Positions 11,216-22,928 of a stretch of 64,000 nt of DNA are shown here, in pieces. The stretch is taken from assembly GCF_047511655.1 (NCBI RefSeq), contig NC_133387.1:20578353-20642352 (forward strand). The letters run 5' to 3'. Source of the DNA: Castor canadensis. Its lineage: Eukaryota; Chordata; Mammalia; Rodentia; Castoridae. The notes below the pieces were generated by a model. The model had not been told where the DNA came from, did no database searches, and worked only from the letters and a program-made list of their open reading frames with translations. A program made the translations under genes and the position numbers. Position 1 is the stretch's first letter, and every line of letters starts with the position of its first letter.

Positions 11216-12099
11216 TAGTTAGGCCTAAAAGGACACAAGAGGGGACATTATTATTGCCTTGAGTGATACTGATGGGAGAAGACCCTTCTAGCAGGAATTA
11301 TGGCCAGAAGTAGATAGATGGCAGCCATTGCCAGAAACTTTCCTCATGGTTCAAGGAACAGGGAGAATAAAGATTCCAAGATCTTTCTCTTTCCATCCTC
11401 TGTCCTTCTGGCTGATATGTTCTATTTACCAAACTCAATCAGAAGCCAAAGAGCAAGAGAGCCTGGGTGATGTGTTGCATTGAGATGGGAGTCTCAGGGT
11501 TCAGAGCAGGACAGACGAGGGTGAAAACTGAACCTGGAGAGACAGTGGAGAGTAACCTGTACTGTTGTATATGACAAAGTGAAGCACTGCTATTCCTTTG
11601 AGGAGTTGACTGGTTTTTATGAATCAGCCAATATTCTTCTAGACTATTCACTACTGAGGGGAGGAAAGAAGCTATAGAAAGGCTATTTCCGAGATAAACT
11701 AGTAGCAGTTGACAGAAAGTAGCTCTTTTCAGAGAGTAAATTTGTTGAAAAGGAAACCTCATGCCTAACTATGTCTTGTCTCATCTGCCACAGGCCACTT
11801 ATAGCTATGTTAAAACCAATAAAAACTGAATAATGAATACCACAAAATGGTTAATAATACTATCAAAATCCAAGATTCTGGAAAACTGTCATTCTCAGGA
11901 ATGGGAGGAAGGGTTATTTTTAATTTTTCTTGGTATTTTTCTGTACCTTTACTTTTATTCTATAGTAAACAGGAGAAAATATCCAAATAAATCAAGGGAA
12001 AAGAAGAAAAGAGACATATGTCCTAATAATATGCTTTGTTGTTCAGTTGGATGTCCAGGTTTGCATCTCCAGGCTCTCCGAAGCCTGTGTTAGCTCTGG

Positions 12100-12215
12100 T
12101 CCACACAGAATCATTCATTCGTTCACTCATTCATTTAGCAAGTTTTTATTGGGCCTCTGTTATAAACCAATTATTATGCTAGGCACTGAGAAGATAGCAC
12201 GGATTCCAGGACTCC
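12100..12215 (+). repeat. L2-type repeat
   Basis: CATTCATTTAGCAAGTTTTT, GGGCCTCTGTTATAAACC and ATGCTAGGCACTGAGAAG match the familiar L2 3' sequence. Confidence 0.5.
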
Positions 12216-13054
12216 ATTTGGACTTTGAACCTTGCTTCTGTGCTCTGTGCAAAGCCACTAAATAGTGCTGTCTGGAAATGCTCGTTGGGCTTGTGTTTGT
12301 GGTGAATTGTAGTGTTGTGGAAAATGGATGAAACACATGCTATGGAGCTCCTTAAGGGGCCCCCAACTTAGGATGAGGTCAGGGACTTCCTACCACACCT
12401 GAGCAAACATTTGCCAGGTGGCCCTAAAGGGAGGACACTGGGGAGAAGAACAGATACAAAGCACCAAGGCAGGACATAACTGCAAGTGCAGGGAGGTCAA
12501 TGTGGCTCTGTGTAGCCCAGGTCAAAGTGCAGGTGGTAGAAAGTTGAGAACTGGGCCTGGGAAGTTGGGTGTGAAGAGCCCTAGAAGGAAGTTTGGGGTT
12601 TTATTTCCTATACAGATATGAAATCAATGAAGGCTTTTAAACAGAGAAGGAAATCCTAGGTGTGTGACCTTGGATTAACTACCTATCAACCTCTTTGGGC
12701 TTCTCTTTTTTTTTTCCAAGAACTGTGACATGTAGATAGTGGCACCCTGTCACAGATCTGTGTGAGCATCTCAGTTTTTCCTGCTTCAAATGATTTCACA
12801 ATGCATCTTGGTCCCAGGGTCCTCCTGGCTGCCTTATCAAGACTTGGCCGCTTGGGGGCGATTGTAGACTCCCTATCCTCAGTCACCACTACAGGCTTGA
12901 TGGAGCACCAACTAGAAGTGCTCTGCAAAGCTGCTGCCTGCCTGCCTCAGCAACACTCCGTATCCTATTTCATGAAATTATGGGTGTCTGGGGCATGAGG
13001 GAGGGAACCAAGAGCTGACTCCAGAGCAACCGCAGTAAAGCAATGCCAAAACAT

Positions 13055-13560
13055 TTATTTGAGTTTTTGCAGATATATGTGATTTGCTATTCCTAATTGG
13101 CGAGTAATAATTGTGTGCATTTATGAGGTACAGTAGGATCTTTTGATCTGTGTGTACATATAGGATCAATTAAGCTATGTGTACATTACAGTCAGTCAAA
13201 CTAATTACATATTCATCACCTCACCAACTTCTCTTCCAGACTTTTAAGTTTTTAATTGACATAACCATTGCACATAGTTATGGCGTACAGTGAGGTGCTT
13301 CTGTACATGAATATCTTGTTAATGATCAGATTGGGGCAATTGGTATATTCATCACATCAAACATTTTTATCAATTTTTTGTGGTAAGAATGTTTTTAAAA
13401 ATCTATTCTTTTGGCAATTTGGAAATACACAATACATTATTATTAACTATGGTCATTGTAGAGTGTAACAGATCACTAAAACATATTCCTCCAGTCTAAA
13501 TGAAACTTTGTACCCTGTGATCAACATCTTCCCTTTCCTATCCCCCCAGCCTCTGCTAAA
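13055..13560 (-). mobile_element. Ancient L1 3' UTR
   Basis: Contains GTGTGTACAT..CAATTAAGC, CATATTCATCACCTCACC, CACAATACATTATTATTAAC, ACATATTCCTCCAGTCTAA and GAAACTTTGTACCC. These are the reverse complement of the old L1 3' UTR. Confidence 0.65.
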
Positions 13561-14330
13561 CTTTCCCCTCTGCAAAATTTTATCTTTAATAAAAATCCAG
13601 ACCACCACATTGATGCCTCTTGAGAAACAGAGGTGATATTAATTCTGAGTTGTTTTTATGTGCAGGGGAAAAAAAAGAACTGCCTCCCCTCAGCCCTTCC
13701 CCCAAAGAACAAGCTAATGTGAATCGGGTGAGTTTGCTCCAGTACCTCCAGGTTCCATCCTAAGGATGTCACTTCTGCAGTCAGGCTCAGAGGCTACCTG
13801 TCTATTCTCAGAGCACACAGTGGAACCCCCAGCAACCAGAACAGTGCAAGGCAAGCAGGTTACAAACTCTCCACTTAAAAAAAATAAAATCTTTTAACAC
13901 AGCATTGGAAACTTCAGGAACTTCAAGCTCTGCATAGGAATGAGCTTTCCTGTATCAATGGGGTGGGCAAGAAACTAAAATCTTCCCCAACTTGATGTTC
14001 CTCGCTTTCCTCATTACTGGACAAAGAGTTTATGTTCCTAGTGAGCCATCTGTCATGGTTGGAAAAAGTGGGGAAGGGGGACCTGAAAGATCCCAGATGA
14101 AACCTTATCCTACTTGAGCCTCTGCCCCACACCCTGACCTTGTGAGGTGATGCCATGGGTGTCAGGCTATAGCTTGAAAAGCCCCCATCCAATTTCTTCT
14201 CTGCCTTTAGAACTAGTTGAAATATCAGTGCAAAAATGGAAGAGAAACTACTTGCTACAAAAGCCTTGGACACAAAGACTGTTGCTCTGCAAGAAAAGTA
14301 AACTCAGGCAGGAATGAAGTCCCAGAACAG
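13561..14330. other. Intergenic, no gene recognised
   Basis: A minus-strand ORF of 116 codons at 13923-14273 has no recognised motif and no transcript signals. No exon was accepted. Confidence 0.4.
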
Positions 14331-14334
14331 AATC

Positions 14335-14555
14335 CATTGCAGGAAACACAAGGGCAGCAAGCTGTGTGGGGGCCATGCTCAGGGGCTCACTGCCTGGGAG
14401 CATGTTATTCAAGCTCTCTGAACTTGACTTCCTTATAAAATAATACACCTCTCCCATAGGACTGTGCAGAGTAATATATGAGATCCCATAATGTGAAACA
14501 TCTGGCAAAATGCCTGGGACAGGACTGCCATTCAATACATGTCGGCTATCTTAAA
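14335..14555 (+). repeat. MIR
   Basis: TCAAGCTCTCTGAACTTGACTT, TATAAAATAATACACCTC and GGCAAAATGCCTGGGAC follow the order of the MIR core and 3' half. Confidence 0.6.
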
Positions 14556-14559
14556 GAAG

Positions 14560-14720
14560 GCTGGCATATAATAAATGAATCTGTCCATTTGACAGGTATG
14601 CATTGAGTACTATGTGCCAGGCACTGTTCTAGGCACAGGCATCCCAAGTCCCTAGCCTCCTGGAATTTACTACCAAGTAGAAAAGATAGTCAAAATAACC
14701 CTAAATATGTGAAAAATAAT
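14560..14720 (+). repeat. L2-type repeat
   Basis: GCATTGAGTACTATGTGCC, AGGCACTGTTCTAGGCAC and CCTGGAATTTAC are characteristic of the L2 3' end. Confidence 0.6.
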
Positions 14721-15114
14721 TAATGTCCTATTTGGTAATGGCAAAATAGGGGAAATGAATAAAGGGCAAATTCAGATGTGTTAGGGGATGCTATTTTAGG
14801 TAAGGTGGTCAGGAAAGCTCTCTCCAGAAAAGTAACATGTAAAAACAGAACTAAATGAATGGGAGGAAGAAGCCATAGATATACTTGGGGGAATGGCCAG
14901 TGCAAAAGCCCTGGGGCAGAAATGAGTTCAACATGCAGGAGAGGAAAGGAGCCCAATGTGGCTGGAGAGCAGGTTGCCCAGGAAAGTGCAGGAGGTGAGC
15001 AGGAGAGAGGCACTAGGGGCCAATCCAGGCACTGGAGCATTTTGAGAAATCTTGCTGGTTTTGTGTGTAATTATCTTTCCTGACTGATGAAGCTGAAAAT
15101 CCTCCTGGGTCAGT

Positions 15115-15350
15115 GGAGTGAAGCAGTTTTGACTGTGGTCTCTAGAATCAGAGGGATCAGGGTGTTAGACAAGTTCACAACTTCAAACACCTTGGACAAC
15201 CTTTTAATCTCTCCAAACCTCAATTTGCTCAGCTATCTAATGGATACACCAACAGTGTCTACCTCATTGGATGTTTATGAAGATTAAATGAAAGAATTTG
15301 AGTAAAATACCTGGCATTGCACAAGTGTTCATTCACTGTTATTACTGAAG
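15115..15350 (+). repeat. MIR
   Basis: A nearly full-length MIR: GACTGTGGTCTCTAGAATCAG, CCTTTTAATCTCTCCAAACC, GAAGATTAAATGAAAG and ACCTGGCATTGCACAAGT in the expected order. Confidence 0.65.
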
Positions 15351-15539
15351 GTGATGGGTGCTTTTCTTTTCCTTACCAATAAATACACCTTAAGCTGTGC
15401 CATGTGCAGGCACTGTGGTATATAATTCTGTTTCTTAGCCTTGTGTTAGCCACGTAACCAGACTTTTCATGAATTTCTGCAGATTTACCAAACAGAAGTA
15501 ACTTTTTTAACCTCCCGATCATCTGATCGACAACTCAAT

Positions 15540-15554
15540 TCAGAACACATAGCC
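15540..15554 (+). repeat. Left target-site duplication of the 7SK retrocopy
   Basis: TCAGAACACATAGCC, repeated exactly at 15790-15804 on the other side of the 7SK copy. Confidence 0.9.
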
Positions 15555-15792
15555 GGATGTGAGGGCGATCTGGCTGCGACATCTGTCACCCCATTGATCG
15601 CCAGGGTTGATTCGGCTGATCTGGCTGGCTAGGCGGGTGTCCCCTTCCTCCCTCACCGCTCCATGTGCGTCCCTCCCGAAGCTGCGCGCTCGGTCGAAGA
15701 GGACGACCATCCCCGATAGAGGAGGACCGTTCTTCGGTCAAGGGTATACGAGTAGCTGCGCTCCCCTGCTAGAACCTCCAAACAAGCTCTCA
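15555..15792 (+). pseudogene. RN7SK (pseudogene): 7SK RNA retrocopy, 3'-truncated and tailless
   Basis: From GGATGTGAGGGCGATCTG the sequence follows 7SK snRNA for about 238 of roughly 331 nt and stops at CAAACAAGCTCTCA. It differs from the 7SK I remember at about one position (GGACCGTTC for GGACCGGTC), so it is young or conserved. A 15-bp perfect direct repeat, TCAGAACACATAGCC, flanks it at 15540-15554 and 15790-15804. The last bases of 7SK overlap the right repeat. There is no poly(A) tail. This fits the tailless retropseudogene class made by L1 machinery. The upstream flank lacks an obvious 7SK promoter, so it is probably not a functional gene. Confidence 0.93.
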
Positions 15793-15804
15793 GAACACAT
15801 AGCC

Positions 15805-16920
15805 AAGAGGGAAACAAAATATGTCTTTGAATTCCCGAGCTACCTGTCAGAAAGATTATGCACTAAAGCTATAAACTTGAGTTAGAGGGAGCCTCCTTTC
15901 CTTACCTATCCTTAAGTCCCAACTTTACATGCTCACTCAGTGGGTTTCTCAGGCTACACAGGGGTGGAAGGGGAAGAGGCCAAAAGTCAACACCCCAAAC
16001 ATAAACATAGTGACAGTGTGAAAGAAGACAGGGATGAAAACTACAAAAAGCAGAAGGAAAAACTCAATGAAAGGAATACAGGAATCTACTCATTTGCTCC
16101 TTCATTTATTTAACCAGTGATTCATTCACTTGAAAAATATTTGGAGGTGACTATTGCAGACTAGGCACTTTGTCAGGAGTTGGGTACACAAAAGTGACAA
16201 GAACATCATCCTTGCCCTCACAGAACTTAGGATATGGTGTGGAGGAAGAAAGGCAAGGCAAAGTCTTTAACTGTTAACAGATAGACCAGGCGTGAGTACC
16301 ACCCACTAGAGGGCACTGGAGGAACACCAATCAGCCCTCAGCCACCAGAGATGGTTTCCTGCAGGAATGGGGCCCTTTTCTATCAGGGCCCGGGACCATG
16401 GTTCCCTGACTTAGTAAGAACCAACATGCTAGTAACAGATGCTCAAAACACAATGTTGAGTGCACACGGGTGGCCAGTGGTCAGTGTATTATACTTGATA
16501 AAGAAGAAGATTGCATGAAAACTTCCAGTGAAAATGATTGTAGTACAATACATTTCAGTTCTAAAATTGATTCATTATTTGGAAATTCTTGCTCAATTGG
16601 AACTGGTTATTTCCTAGTGATATTGGATCTGTGAGGAATTACTATTAGGTTGTAGTTTTCAAACAGTGCATGAAGTATGATTTGTAATATTCTATATTGT
16701 GCAACACAAATATCTGCTTTGGTCTTTTTTTTTTTTAAGTATCCTGTTTACAGAGAGAAGACTTAGAAAGAAGTATCCTTGCCTACAGGAGCCCTTTGAA
16801 AGCTAATTCTATTAATCCTAGTTAAAATTCTAAAATATGTCAATCGGTTCATTTGACTAAGTGTTATGGCTAAGTAACAGCTAGTTGTCCACCTAGTTTA
16901 CTCAAAAGTACCTGCTCGTG
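15805..16920. other. Intergenic, with one L2-like piece
   Basis: An L2-like stretch around 16090-16260 (TAGGCACTTTGTCAGGAG, CCTTGCCCTCACAGAACTTA). The remainder shows no gene or clear repeat. Confidence 0.4.
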
Positions 16921-16924
16921 ATAT

Positions 16925-17280
16925 TCAATGCCATGCTTTTTGTTGGAGCAAAGATTGGAAACAACCCAAACATCTAACAACAGGGGACTAGCTAAATAAA
17001 ACATGTGTAAATTGAATATCAAGCAGTCATTAAAAAGAATAACACAGGGCTAATATGGAACATTTTCCAAGAGATATTAAGGAAAAAATAGTGTCCAAGT
17101 GAAAAAACCTTATGCATTTGCTACTTCAATAATGCATAAGCACAAGTGATAGTGGTAGCCTTAATGTAGGGATACTGACCCACTGGGGTTCAGAAAAAGA
17201 AGGAAAACTATTTCACCCTAGTATTCTTTATGCCTTTTGAATTTTGTACCCAGGTATATATTGTAAATTTAAAACCAAAT
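16925..17280 (+). mobile_element. Ancient L1 3' fragment
   Basis: GATTGGAAACAACCCAAAC, CAACAGGGGACTAGCTAA and GCAGTCATTAAAAAGAATA are the standard end of ORF2/3' UTR of old L1M elements. Confidence 0.65.
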
Positions 17281-17508
17281 CTAGGATAAATGCTTAGATG
17301 AAGGAGTAAAAAGTGTCATTTATCCCAAATGGAAGATAGTAGGAGAAAGATGGTGGTAGAAATTGAGCAGGTGTCAAGCAAGTGGTGTTCAAAGGCTGCT
17401 TCCCCCTTTTTCTGGCTCTGTTGTTTAGGGCATAATTAGGGGTCAGAAGCAAGTAGCCTACAGAAGTTCAAAGAGTATTATACACCATGCTTTAAAAATG
17501 TGAATTTG

Positions 17509-17595
17509 AGGGCTGGTAGAATGGCTCAAGCATAAGAGCTCCTGCCTAGCAAGCATGAGGCTCTGAGTTCAAACTCAGTGTCGCCAAGAAAAAAA
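17509..17595 (+). mobile_element. ID-type SINE with target-site duplication
   Basis: GGCTGGTAGAATGGCTCAAG, CTGCCTAGCAAGCATGAGG and CTGAGTTCAAACTCAGTG, then an A-run. AAATGTGAATTT occurs on both sides (around 17496-17507 and 17595-17606). Confidence 0.8.
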
Positions 17596-17639
17596 ATGTG
17601 AATTTAGAGAATTTCAATAGATATTTCTCCAAAGATCCG

Positions 17640-18067
17640 CTTATGTGCTTAAATGAAGAGATGCTTAACATGTTAAGAGATGCTTAAACAGATGCTTAAC
17701 ATCAGTAATCATTAGGCAAATGCAAACCAAACCCAGAATGAGATGTCAGCTCATATTCATTAGATGACTACCAGAAAATGGCAAGCATTGGCAAAGGTCA
17801 AGTTTTGGCAAGGATGTAGAGAAATGGGAACCCTTGGTTACTTTTAGTAATCATTTTACTATATAAAGTGATGCAGCTGCTGTGGAAACCAGAATGGATG
17901 TTCCAAAAAATTAAACATAGAATTACCATGATCCATGAATTCCACTTTTAGCTATGTCCCCAAAATAACTGAAAGCAGGGTCTTGAAGTGAAATTTATAT
18001 AACCACATTCCAAGCTTCATTCACAATAGTCAAATAATAGGTGCAACTAAACTGTCCATTGATGGAA
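17640..18067 (+). mobile_element. Ancient L1, left part (interrupted by an LTR)
   Basis: Old L1 ORF2 end: GATGCTTAACATCAGTAATC, GATGTCAGCTCATATTCATT, TTGGCAAGGATGTAGAGAA and CAAACTGTCCATTGATGGA-like order. It resumes at 18507 after the LTR. Confidence 0.75.
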
Positions 18068-18506
18068 TGTATTAGTTCATTGTCTGCTGCTACAACAAAA
18101 TATCAGGGGCTGAATACTTTATACAGAGAAGAGGTTTATTTGGCTCATGATTCTAGTAGCTAGAGGGTTCAAATAGTATGGTGCCAACATCCAGGTGAAC
18201 CACCCCTGACTGTGTCACATCATGATAGAAAAACATAAAGCGAATCAGCAGCACGCAGAAGGGGCCAAAGGCATGAGGTGGCCTCAATTTATAACAACCC
18301 ACTCTTCTGCGACTTCTCACAAGAATGAGAAGGCACTGCCTGGAGAAAAGCATTAATCCCTTCTTACAGATGTAATCCTCTCCTCCCAACCAACTCCCAC
18401 CTCTGAAAGGTACACCATTTCTCAGCATCACCACACTGGGGACCAACCTCCCAGCACAAAAAACTTTGGGCAACATATTCAAAGTCAAATCTAGACCATA
18501 GTAACA
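18068..18506 (-). mobile_element. MaLR LTR inserted in an ancient L1
   Basis: On the minus strand it starts TGTTACTATGGTCTAGATTT and passes through CCCCAGTGTGGTGATGCTG. It ends AGCAGACAATGAACTAATACA, the MaLR LTR pattern with TG..CA ends. L1 sequence continues on both sides, showing it inserted into that L1. Confidence 0.8.
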
Positions 18507-18680
18507 GGTGAATGGATAAACTAACTGTGGTATATACATAAAGTGGAAGATTATTCAGTCTTTAAAAACAAGGAAATTCTGACACGTTACAACATGGATG
18601 AGCCTTGAGGACATTGTGAAATAAGCCAGTGATGAAAGGATAGATACTGTATGATTCCATACAAGGAACCAAGAATAATG
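18507..18680 (+). mobile_element. Ancient L1, right part
   Basis: Continues the L1 at 17640: GTGAATGGATAAACTAAC, GGAAGATTATTCAGTC, AACATGGATGAGCCTTGAGG and ACTGTATGATTCCATAC. Confidence 0.75.
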
Positions 18681-19439
18681 AAGTTCTCTGAGGCAGAAAA
18701 TAGAATGGAGGTTGCCAGGAACCAATGAGCGCTTGCCATTAAACCACTAGCATTCTGGTTGAAAAGGTTTCCTTCTTCGCCAAAACTCTGTTATCCTTAA
18801 CTATGGAAATCTGAAAAATAAAACCTGTCTTTTAATAATGCCCTTAAAGAAGCTGAAGTACATAAATCTACCAATTCCTATGAAATAAGTAACTAGATGA
18901 TTTTGACTTTATAAATAATACCTTGAGGATATTTATAGTGTGTCTCTCTTATGCACAGCTCCAAGCAGCTCAAGATTTATGTGATGTAGAGACGAGAAAA
19001 TCATCCTCTTATGATAACTATGGAAAATAGATTTTTAAAAGATCAAATGACATATCTCTGTAGGACTGACAACTTGAGACTTATCAAGCAGTCTCCCACA
19101 GGAGTCATCTTACTTAATTTTTTGTCAACAGCTTGGTTAAGTGGATTTTATAAATGATTCAAAATATGTCTGAGTGGCTGAAATGAGAAGTAAAAGTGGC
19201 TTTTTAAAACCACCTTGACAGTTTCTCTCACTGACAACACTTAGGCAAAGACGACGGACAGTCCCAAGCAACAGGCTCTCCCTCCCTCACAAGGGCGCAC
19301 TGCATAGAGGTTTAAACCTGCCGAGCCCAGCTACTGTCTAAGAAGCTGCTATTCATTCAAAGATGTTGGAATTTTGAATTCAGGTGGAAAGGACTTTAAA
19401 AAAAAAAACTGGGAGATAAGGCCATAACTACACTGGTTT

Positions 19440-20110
19440 TATGATGAAATAATTAAAATGTGGAAGTTGATGTGACCCCTGAAATAATCTCCCAGATGTT
19501 CCAGTTGTCAGTTGACAGCCTATCGCCTCCATATTCACCCTTCATGGCCCCACTTAAAATGCTGGACCCTGTGTGCATTTTTCCTCTACCTGGTAGTATA
19601 ATGTGGGCCTTTGTAATGGGAAAGATTGTGGAGACTGCAATTGGGTTGGCTTCTCTTCCTGCTTCAGTTGCGTTCTCTTCTCTTCTTGTTCCTGAAGTGC
19701 TTACTCGGCATGTGGGACAATCCCGAGCATTCACCCGAGTGAGTTCAGCAGTAGGATCCTTACAAGTGGTATCCAGAAAGTTCTGCCAGGGGTTTGGCCA
19801 ACTTCCTAGCAAGTACATCACTTGTACCATGGTTTCCCAGTGAGTTGGCCAGTGTCCCAGCTGGAGCCCAGAGGATGGCTCCTAGCAAGTCTCATCAGCA
19901 CCTCACTGAACTTCTCTGCTGGCCAAAGGCCTATAGCCCCACCCTTTTCAATAAGTCTTTAATCTCTCTTGGGGAGGAGAGAGGTGAGGACCTTCTTCCA
20001 AATTTGTTCTTTCCTTGGACAAAAAGCCTGACTTAAGTAGCAGCTGCTTCCTATATCTGATAGTTCAATAAACTTGGCGGTTCTCTTAACTATTTATAGT
20101 AACTCATTCT
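19440..20110 (+). repeat. Unclassified interspersed-repeat-like block
   Basis: Moderately G+C-rich block with overlapping ORFs of about 125 codons on both strands and a terminal AATAAA at 20067-20072. The text (for example GTTGGCCAGTGTCCCAGCTG, CCAGAGGATGGCTCCTAGCA) feels repetitive and LTR-like but I cannot name the family. A decayed processed pseudogene is an alternative. Confidence 0.3.
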
Positions 20111-20149
20111 GATAGTAGTTAATAATTCTTTATAATAAAATTTCTGTTC

Positions 20150-20450
20150 AGATTACTGTGTGTTTCCTGACTCCTGACTGGATGTGGATTGATACAAGAA
20201 TATCCAACAGAAACGTATTTGCCAAGATATGTATTAAGATATTTCACAGTAGCACCATTCTTAATAGTCAAAGTGTCCATCACTAAAGAACAAATAAATG
20301 AATTATACAAGGAATCATCATACAAGGAAATGTTGTGTAGACATGGAAACAGACAACTATAATGGACATGATTAATGGGTTATTGAGGTAAGGATGGAGT
20401 GCTTGAGATATATAGCAGGGACCCATAAGTTGTACATTGAAAAGCTACAC
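20150..20450 (+). mobile_element. Ancient L1 fragment
   Basis: AATAGTCAAAGTGTCCATCA, CAAATAAATGAATTATACAA and GTAGACATGGAAACAGAC resemble the old L1 3' region. Confidence 0.45.
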
Positions 20451-21508
20451 ACAGAAAGGTGACATCTGAGCATTACCGTTTATGCCTGCACAGTGTAGGA
20501 ATATCTACTTGCTCTACTCTCCTCTATTGCCATAAAAGGAAGAATAGGAGTTGGCCAAAGAGGAAAAGGAATTCCAAGCAAATAGGACAGCATGTGTACA
20601 GACACAAATTTGAAAGTCTCTGTGGACTCGGAGAACAGAGAGTGTTTATAGTGGCTGGAGTCCAGATAGCAGTGGGCAGAAAAATTGCAGATGAAAAGCA
20701 AACTGAGGTTTGATTGTGACATGTTTGTATCCCTTCTTCCAAGTATGGATTTTACAAATCAAAGAGCCAAGGAATATTATATAGTTAATTTTCAAAGATG
20801 CGTCCCCCATAACTGGTGTTTGTTAGTCCTCTCTCAGTGAGTCTGGGTTGACCCTTGGGAGCCAACGGAATGAAGTGCAGGTGACTTCTGAGGGCACTGT
20901 AGCATCTGCCTTGATCTCTTGGAATGCTTGTTCTAAGAGAAGCCAGTCACTGTTTAAGAAATTCAACTACTGTGGGTCCACCATGTTGTGGGGTACAGCA
21001 GATAAGAGAGTCCATGTGAAGAGAGTTGGTCCAAACATTTTGGGTAGCAACCCAGTCAAGCATTCAGATGATTCCAGCCCCAATTTCTGACTGCTACTGC
21101 ATGAGGAGCCCTAAGAGAGGGGAGACCAGCTGCATGCTGAGATGAGGACGGTCAACACACAGAACCATAAGATAGAAAAATGTTTTGTTTGTTTGCTTAG
21201 TTGGATCTTGTTTTATTTTGTTTTTGCTTTGAACCAGTACATTTTGGCATAGTCTATTACACAGTAATAGGTAGTTGGAACAGATATCTTGGAATAGCAA
21301 TATGATATGATGAGTTTTGGTTTGTGTTGGGGAACAAAGTCTGGAGGCAGCATGGAGGATGGGTTTAAGAAGGCAGAGGCTGAGGGTGGACAGGGAAAAG
21401 AGAGCAATACAGGGGGTTAATCTGATCAAGGAACAAAATATGTCCATATGGAAATACCATAGTGGAACTCCTTTGTACAATTAACATACACTATTTTAAA
21501 AAGTAAAA
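20451..21508. other. Intergenic, no gene recognised
   Basis: Several ORFs of 70-130 codons overlap on both strands but none has a recognisable domain. Confidence 0.4.
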
Positions 21509-21707
21509 TAACCAGGTGACAGTGGCTCATACCTATAATCTTTAGCTACTTAGGAGGCAGTGATCAGGAGGATCACAGTTCAAAGCCAGCTCAGGCAAAT
21601 AGTTCAAGAGACCTTATCTCGAAAAACGTTTCACAAAAATAGGGCTGGTGGAGTGGCTCAAGGCGAAGGCACTAAATTCAAGCCCCAGTACCATAAAAAA
21701 AAAAGTA
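21509..21707 (+). mobile_element. Dimeric B1/ID SINE
   Basis: A B1-like left unit (CAGTGGCTCATACCTATAATC, GGAGGCAGTGATCAGGAGGA) is fused to an ID-like right unit (GGGCTGGTGGAGTGGCTCAA, CAAGCCCCAGTACC), followed by an A-tail. The dimer is the most informative lineage marker here. Confidence 0.85.
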
Positions 21708-22177
21708 AAAATAAAATTTAAAAAAGAAGGCAGATGCTAGAGGTACCAAATGCATTTACATTCCAATGGAAATGGAAAGGACAGGTTAGAATCTAGGAAT
21801 ACTTGTGAGGTAGAGTTGGTAGGAGCAAATAAATGTGTGGTGGGAAGGAGAGGAAGACCAAAAATCTTTCCGGATTTTGCCCAAAGAAAAGAGATAGGAT
21901 GGATAACATCTTAAGAAGGGAGGGTAGATAATGAAACATGAATAGTGAGGAGTTTACAGAGAAATAGTAAAGATGCCAGAGCAGTTGGAAACGCTTTGTG
22001 TTTTGAACACAAGGGAGATTGGGACTATACATATACATGCATGCAGGCTCACAGATGCACATGGAAGTCACAGGGGGAAGTCACCCACAGGAAGTGTTCA
22101 GGGCAATAAGAGGAGGAGATAAATGGTAGAATTTTGAAAGGAAAACCCAGTGGCCAGAGCAGTTTTTAGTTTTCTAA

Positions 22178-22252
22178 AAACTAAGAGTTTGAACTAAGGG
22201 CCTCACACTTGGTAGGCAGATGCTCCACCACTTGAGCTATGCCCCCAGCCCA
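22178..22252 (-). mobile_element. ID-type SINE
   Basis: GTTTGAACTAAGGGCCTCAC, GGTAGGCAGATGCTCC and TTGAGCTATGCCCCCAGCC, the reversed ID body. Confidence 0.7.
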
Positions 22253-22702
22253 GAGTTTTCAGTTTTCAGTTTTCACAAATGAAACTGAAAAGAGAAGTGG
22301 AAAAAGAAACCAAGGTTCATATCTTATAGAGTAAGAGAATGTCAAGAAGTATGGGGGTTGTTTTGTCAGAAGCCACTGTGAGATCAAGATAAGCCAGTGG
22401 TAAAGTAGCTTTGACAGTCATTAGGCCTCTCATGAGACCTCTTTCAATAATCCAGCTTTGACCTGAGAAGTTAAAGAAGCTGATTGGAGGTTTAAAAAGC
22501 AGACTATGAATATAGATTACTCCTTAAATATATTTGGTGTTAAAATTAAAGGAGGAAACAGGTACGTTTGCTTTTTTTTTTTTTTTAAGCATGATTGTAG
22601 GCTAACAGGAAGGAGGATCATAGGGATGGGTTTGCTGGCATGAGGTCCCCAAACCAATGAGAGAGGAGGAAGTGCGATCTTCAGAGTGAGCTACTTTATA
22701 GG

Positions 22703-22835
22703 CTCAGTTCTTCAAAGTGTGGTCCACAGACTCGGAGCACTAGCACCTGGCAGCTTTTTAGAAATGCAGAATCTTGGGTAATACCTGAGACCTAATGAAC
22801 CAGAATCTGCATTTTTAATAAGATTTCAAAAGACA
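22703..22835 (-). repeat. hAT-Charlie MITE (MER20/MER5-like)
   Basis: TTCAAAGTGTGGTCCACAGAC, GCAGCTTTTTAGAAATGCAG and ACCAGAATCTGCATTTTTAA, typical of these short DNA transposons. Confidence 0.65.
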
Positions 22836-22872
22836 TGGGATAGATCAAGACAGAAATATGGGAGAGAAGGAA

Positions 22873-22928
22873 AATACAGAACACATGCATACATCACAGT
22901 AATACAGAACACATGCATATATCACAGT
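22873..22928 (+). repeat. 28-bp direct tandem duplication
   Basis: The unit at 22873-22900 (AATACAGAACACATGCAT..) is repeated at 22901-22928 with one mismatch. Confidence 0.85.

Noticed and set aside
15607-15885. 92-codon ORF
   Set aside because: It lies almost wholly in the 7SK RNA copy. 7SK is noncoding.
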